From Hyphomicrobium sp. (GTDB lineage Bacteria > Pseudomonadota > Alphaproteobacteria > Rhizobiales > Hyphomicrobiaceae), in assembly GCF_003987855.1 (NCBI RefSeq), contig NZ_RXIZ01000015.1:132778-196777 (forward strand): DNA of 64,000 nt. The letters are read 5' to 3'. Of this stretch, positions 63,045-64,000 are shown piece after piece. Each line of letters starts with the position of its first letter. Position 1 is the stretch's first letter. A program made the translations under genes and the position numbers. The notes under the pieces were generated by a model. That model was not told the DNA's origin. It worked only from the letters and a program-made list of their open reading frames with translations, and did no database searches.

Positions 63045-64000
63045 ATGAACGCTCCGATTCGCGGCGCTCAGGGCGCACCGAGATTCATCCATCTGAAAGT
63101 CCACTCGGCCTATTCGCTGCTCGAAGGCGCGTTGCCGATCGCCAAGCTCGCAAAACTCGCGACCGCGATGAACCTTCCCGCGATCGGCCTGACGGACACG
63201 AACAATCTTTTCGGCGCCCTGGAGTTTTCCGAAAAGCTCTGGGGTGCGGGCGTGCAGCCCATCGTCGGCACCACGCTCGACATCGATTTCGGCGACAATC
63301 GCGACAGCGGGCCGATGGCGCTCCGCGCTATGAGCAACGAGCCGCGCGTGAAGCCGGCCGGCAAGCTTGCGCTGCTCGCCATGAACGCCGACGGTTTCGC
63401 CAATCTGATGAAGCTGTCGAAAGTTTTGAATTTCGAAGCTGCGCCGGACGAGCCGCCGCACGTGAAGATCGGCAGACTCGAAGAATTGTCGGCCGGGCTG
63501 ATCGCTCTTACGGGCGGCCCGCAGGGTCCGATCAACAGCGCGTTGCGCAACGGCCAGCCCGACCACGCGCTAGAGCGCCTGAAGACACTCGAAAAGATTT
63601 TCGGCGACAGGCTCTATATCGAGCTTCAGCGTCACGGCCTTCCCGAAGAAACGGAAGTCGAACCGCAGCTTCTGGAATATGCCTATTCGCGTCGCATTCC
63701 CATCGTCGCGACGAACGAATGTTATTTCGCCTCTCGCACCGATTACGAAGCGCACGACGCGCTGCTGTGCATCGCCGATGGCCGCTACGTCGTCGAAGAT
63801 GATCGCCGCCGCGCCAGCCCCGAGCACTACCTGAAGACCGAAGACGAGATGGCTTCGCTCTTCGCGGATTTGCCGGAAGCGCTGGCGAATACCATCGAGA
63901 TCGCGATCCGCTGCGCCTTCCGCCCGGAAGGCAAAAAGCCCATCCTGCCGCGCTTCGTGGCGGGCGACGACAGCCAGAGCGAGATCGAGAACTTCCGGCT
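63045..64000 (+). CDS. dnaE: DNA polymerase III subunit alpha (5' part, runs off the window)
   Basis: The frame opens at ATG 63045 and stays open to the end of the window, giving about 318 residues of a protein of roughly 1150. The N-terminal PHP domain is visible: FIHLKVHSAYSLLEGALPI contains the first conserved His, followed by AIGLTDTNNLFGALEF and EELSAGLIALTGGPQGPIN. Replicative polymerase. It follows lolD by 85 nt. No disruption is seen in the visible part. Confidence 0.93.
   Translation, partial: MNAPIRGAQGAPRFIHLKVHSAYSLLEGALPIAKLAKLATAMNLPAIGLTDTNNLFGALEFSEKLWGAGVQPIVGTTLDIDFGDNRDSGPMALRAMSNEPRVKPAGKLALLAMNADGFANLMKLSKVLNFEAAPDEPPHVKIGRLEELSAGLIALTGGPQGPINSALRNGQPDHALERLKTLEKIFGDRLYIELQRHGLPEETEVEPQLLEYAYSRRIPIVATNECYFASRTDYEAHDALLCIADGRYVVEDDRRRASPEHYLKTEDEMASLFADLPEALANTIEIAIRCAFRPEGKKPILPRFVAGDDSQSEIENFR

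Overview
The window looks like chromosomal DNA of a GC-rich alphaproteobacterium of the order Hyphomicrobiales, probably Hyphomicrobium or a close relative. This is judged from gene order (nuoA-N, birA, RNase J, methylmalonyl-CoA epimerase, DUF1467, proS, lolC, lolD, dnaE), Tat-exported Csp-type copper protein, and several systems for N-methylated amines. No rRNA, tRNA or CRISPR array was recognised. The genus is inference; the order-level call is firmer.

Left third (1-22000), accessory and metabolic. The left edge holds decayed mobile-element-type DNA: an AlpA-like HTH gene broken by an in-frame stop, and fragments of unrecognised genes. A tight operon follows (XRE-cupin regulator, dimethylglycine/sarcosine dehydrogenase-like flavoprotein, aldehyde dehydrogenase, a 54-residue membrane microprotein, an NCS1 permease). 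After two gene remnants comes a metal-handling block: a Tat-exported 14-Cys copper-storage-type protein, a CbiM-like protein behind a cobalamin riboswitch, a Tat-exported DJ-1/PfpI protein, a TonB-dependent receptor and a DUF2946 protein. A seven-gene minus-strand operon then encodes a Rieske oxygenase and its reductase, an SDR, a complete glycine-betaine-type ABC transporter and a TetR regulator. It looks like uptake plus oxidative demethylation or hydroxylation of a quaternary ammonium compound, whose methylamine products could feed the dehydrogenase operon at the left.

Middle (22000-38000), stress and envelope genes. An RHH regulator lies with a PHB-depolymerase-type esterase, opposite a YghA-like SDR. 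There are also a YCII/ECF42 sigma factor pair, an Hsp20 gene with a possible thermosensor leader, a three-gene Mla-type lipid transport operon whose MlaD protein carries a fused PqiC-like domain, a DUF3300 protein, an MHS-type MFS transporter, a bestrophin-like channel and small secreted proteins.

Right (38201-64000), housekeeping. All 14 complex I genes are in order, with five small non-nuo genes inserted between nuoB and nuoE and a palindromic repeat between nuoI and nuoJ. NuoE carries a long C-terminal extension. The rest is birA, rnj, mce, a DUF1467 gene, a proline-tRNA ligase of the archaeal/eukaryotic type (unusual for this group), lolC, lolD, and the first third of dnaE running off the edge.
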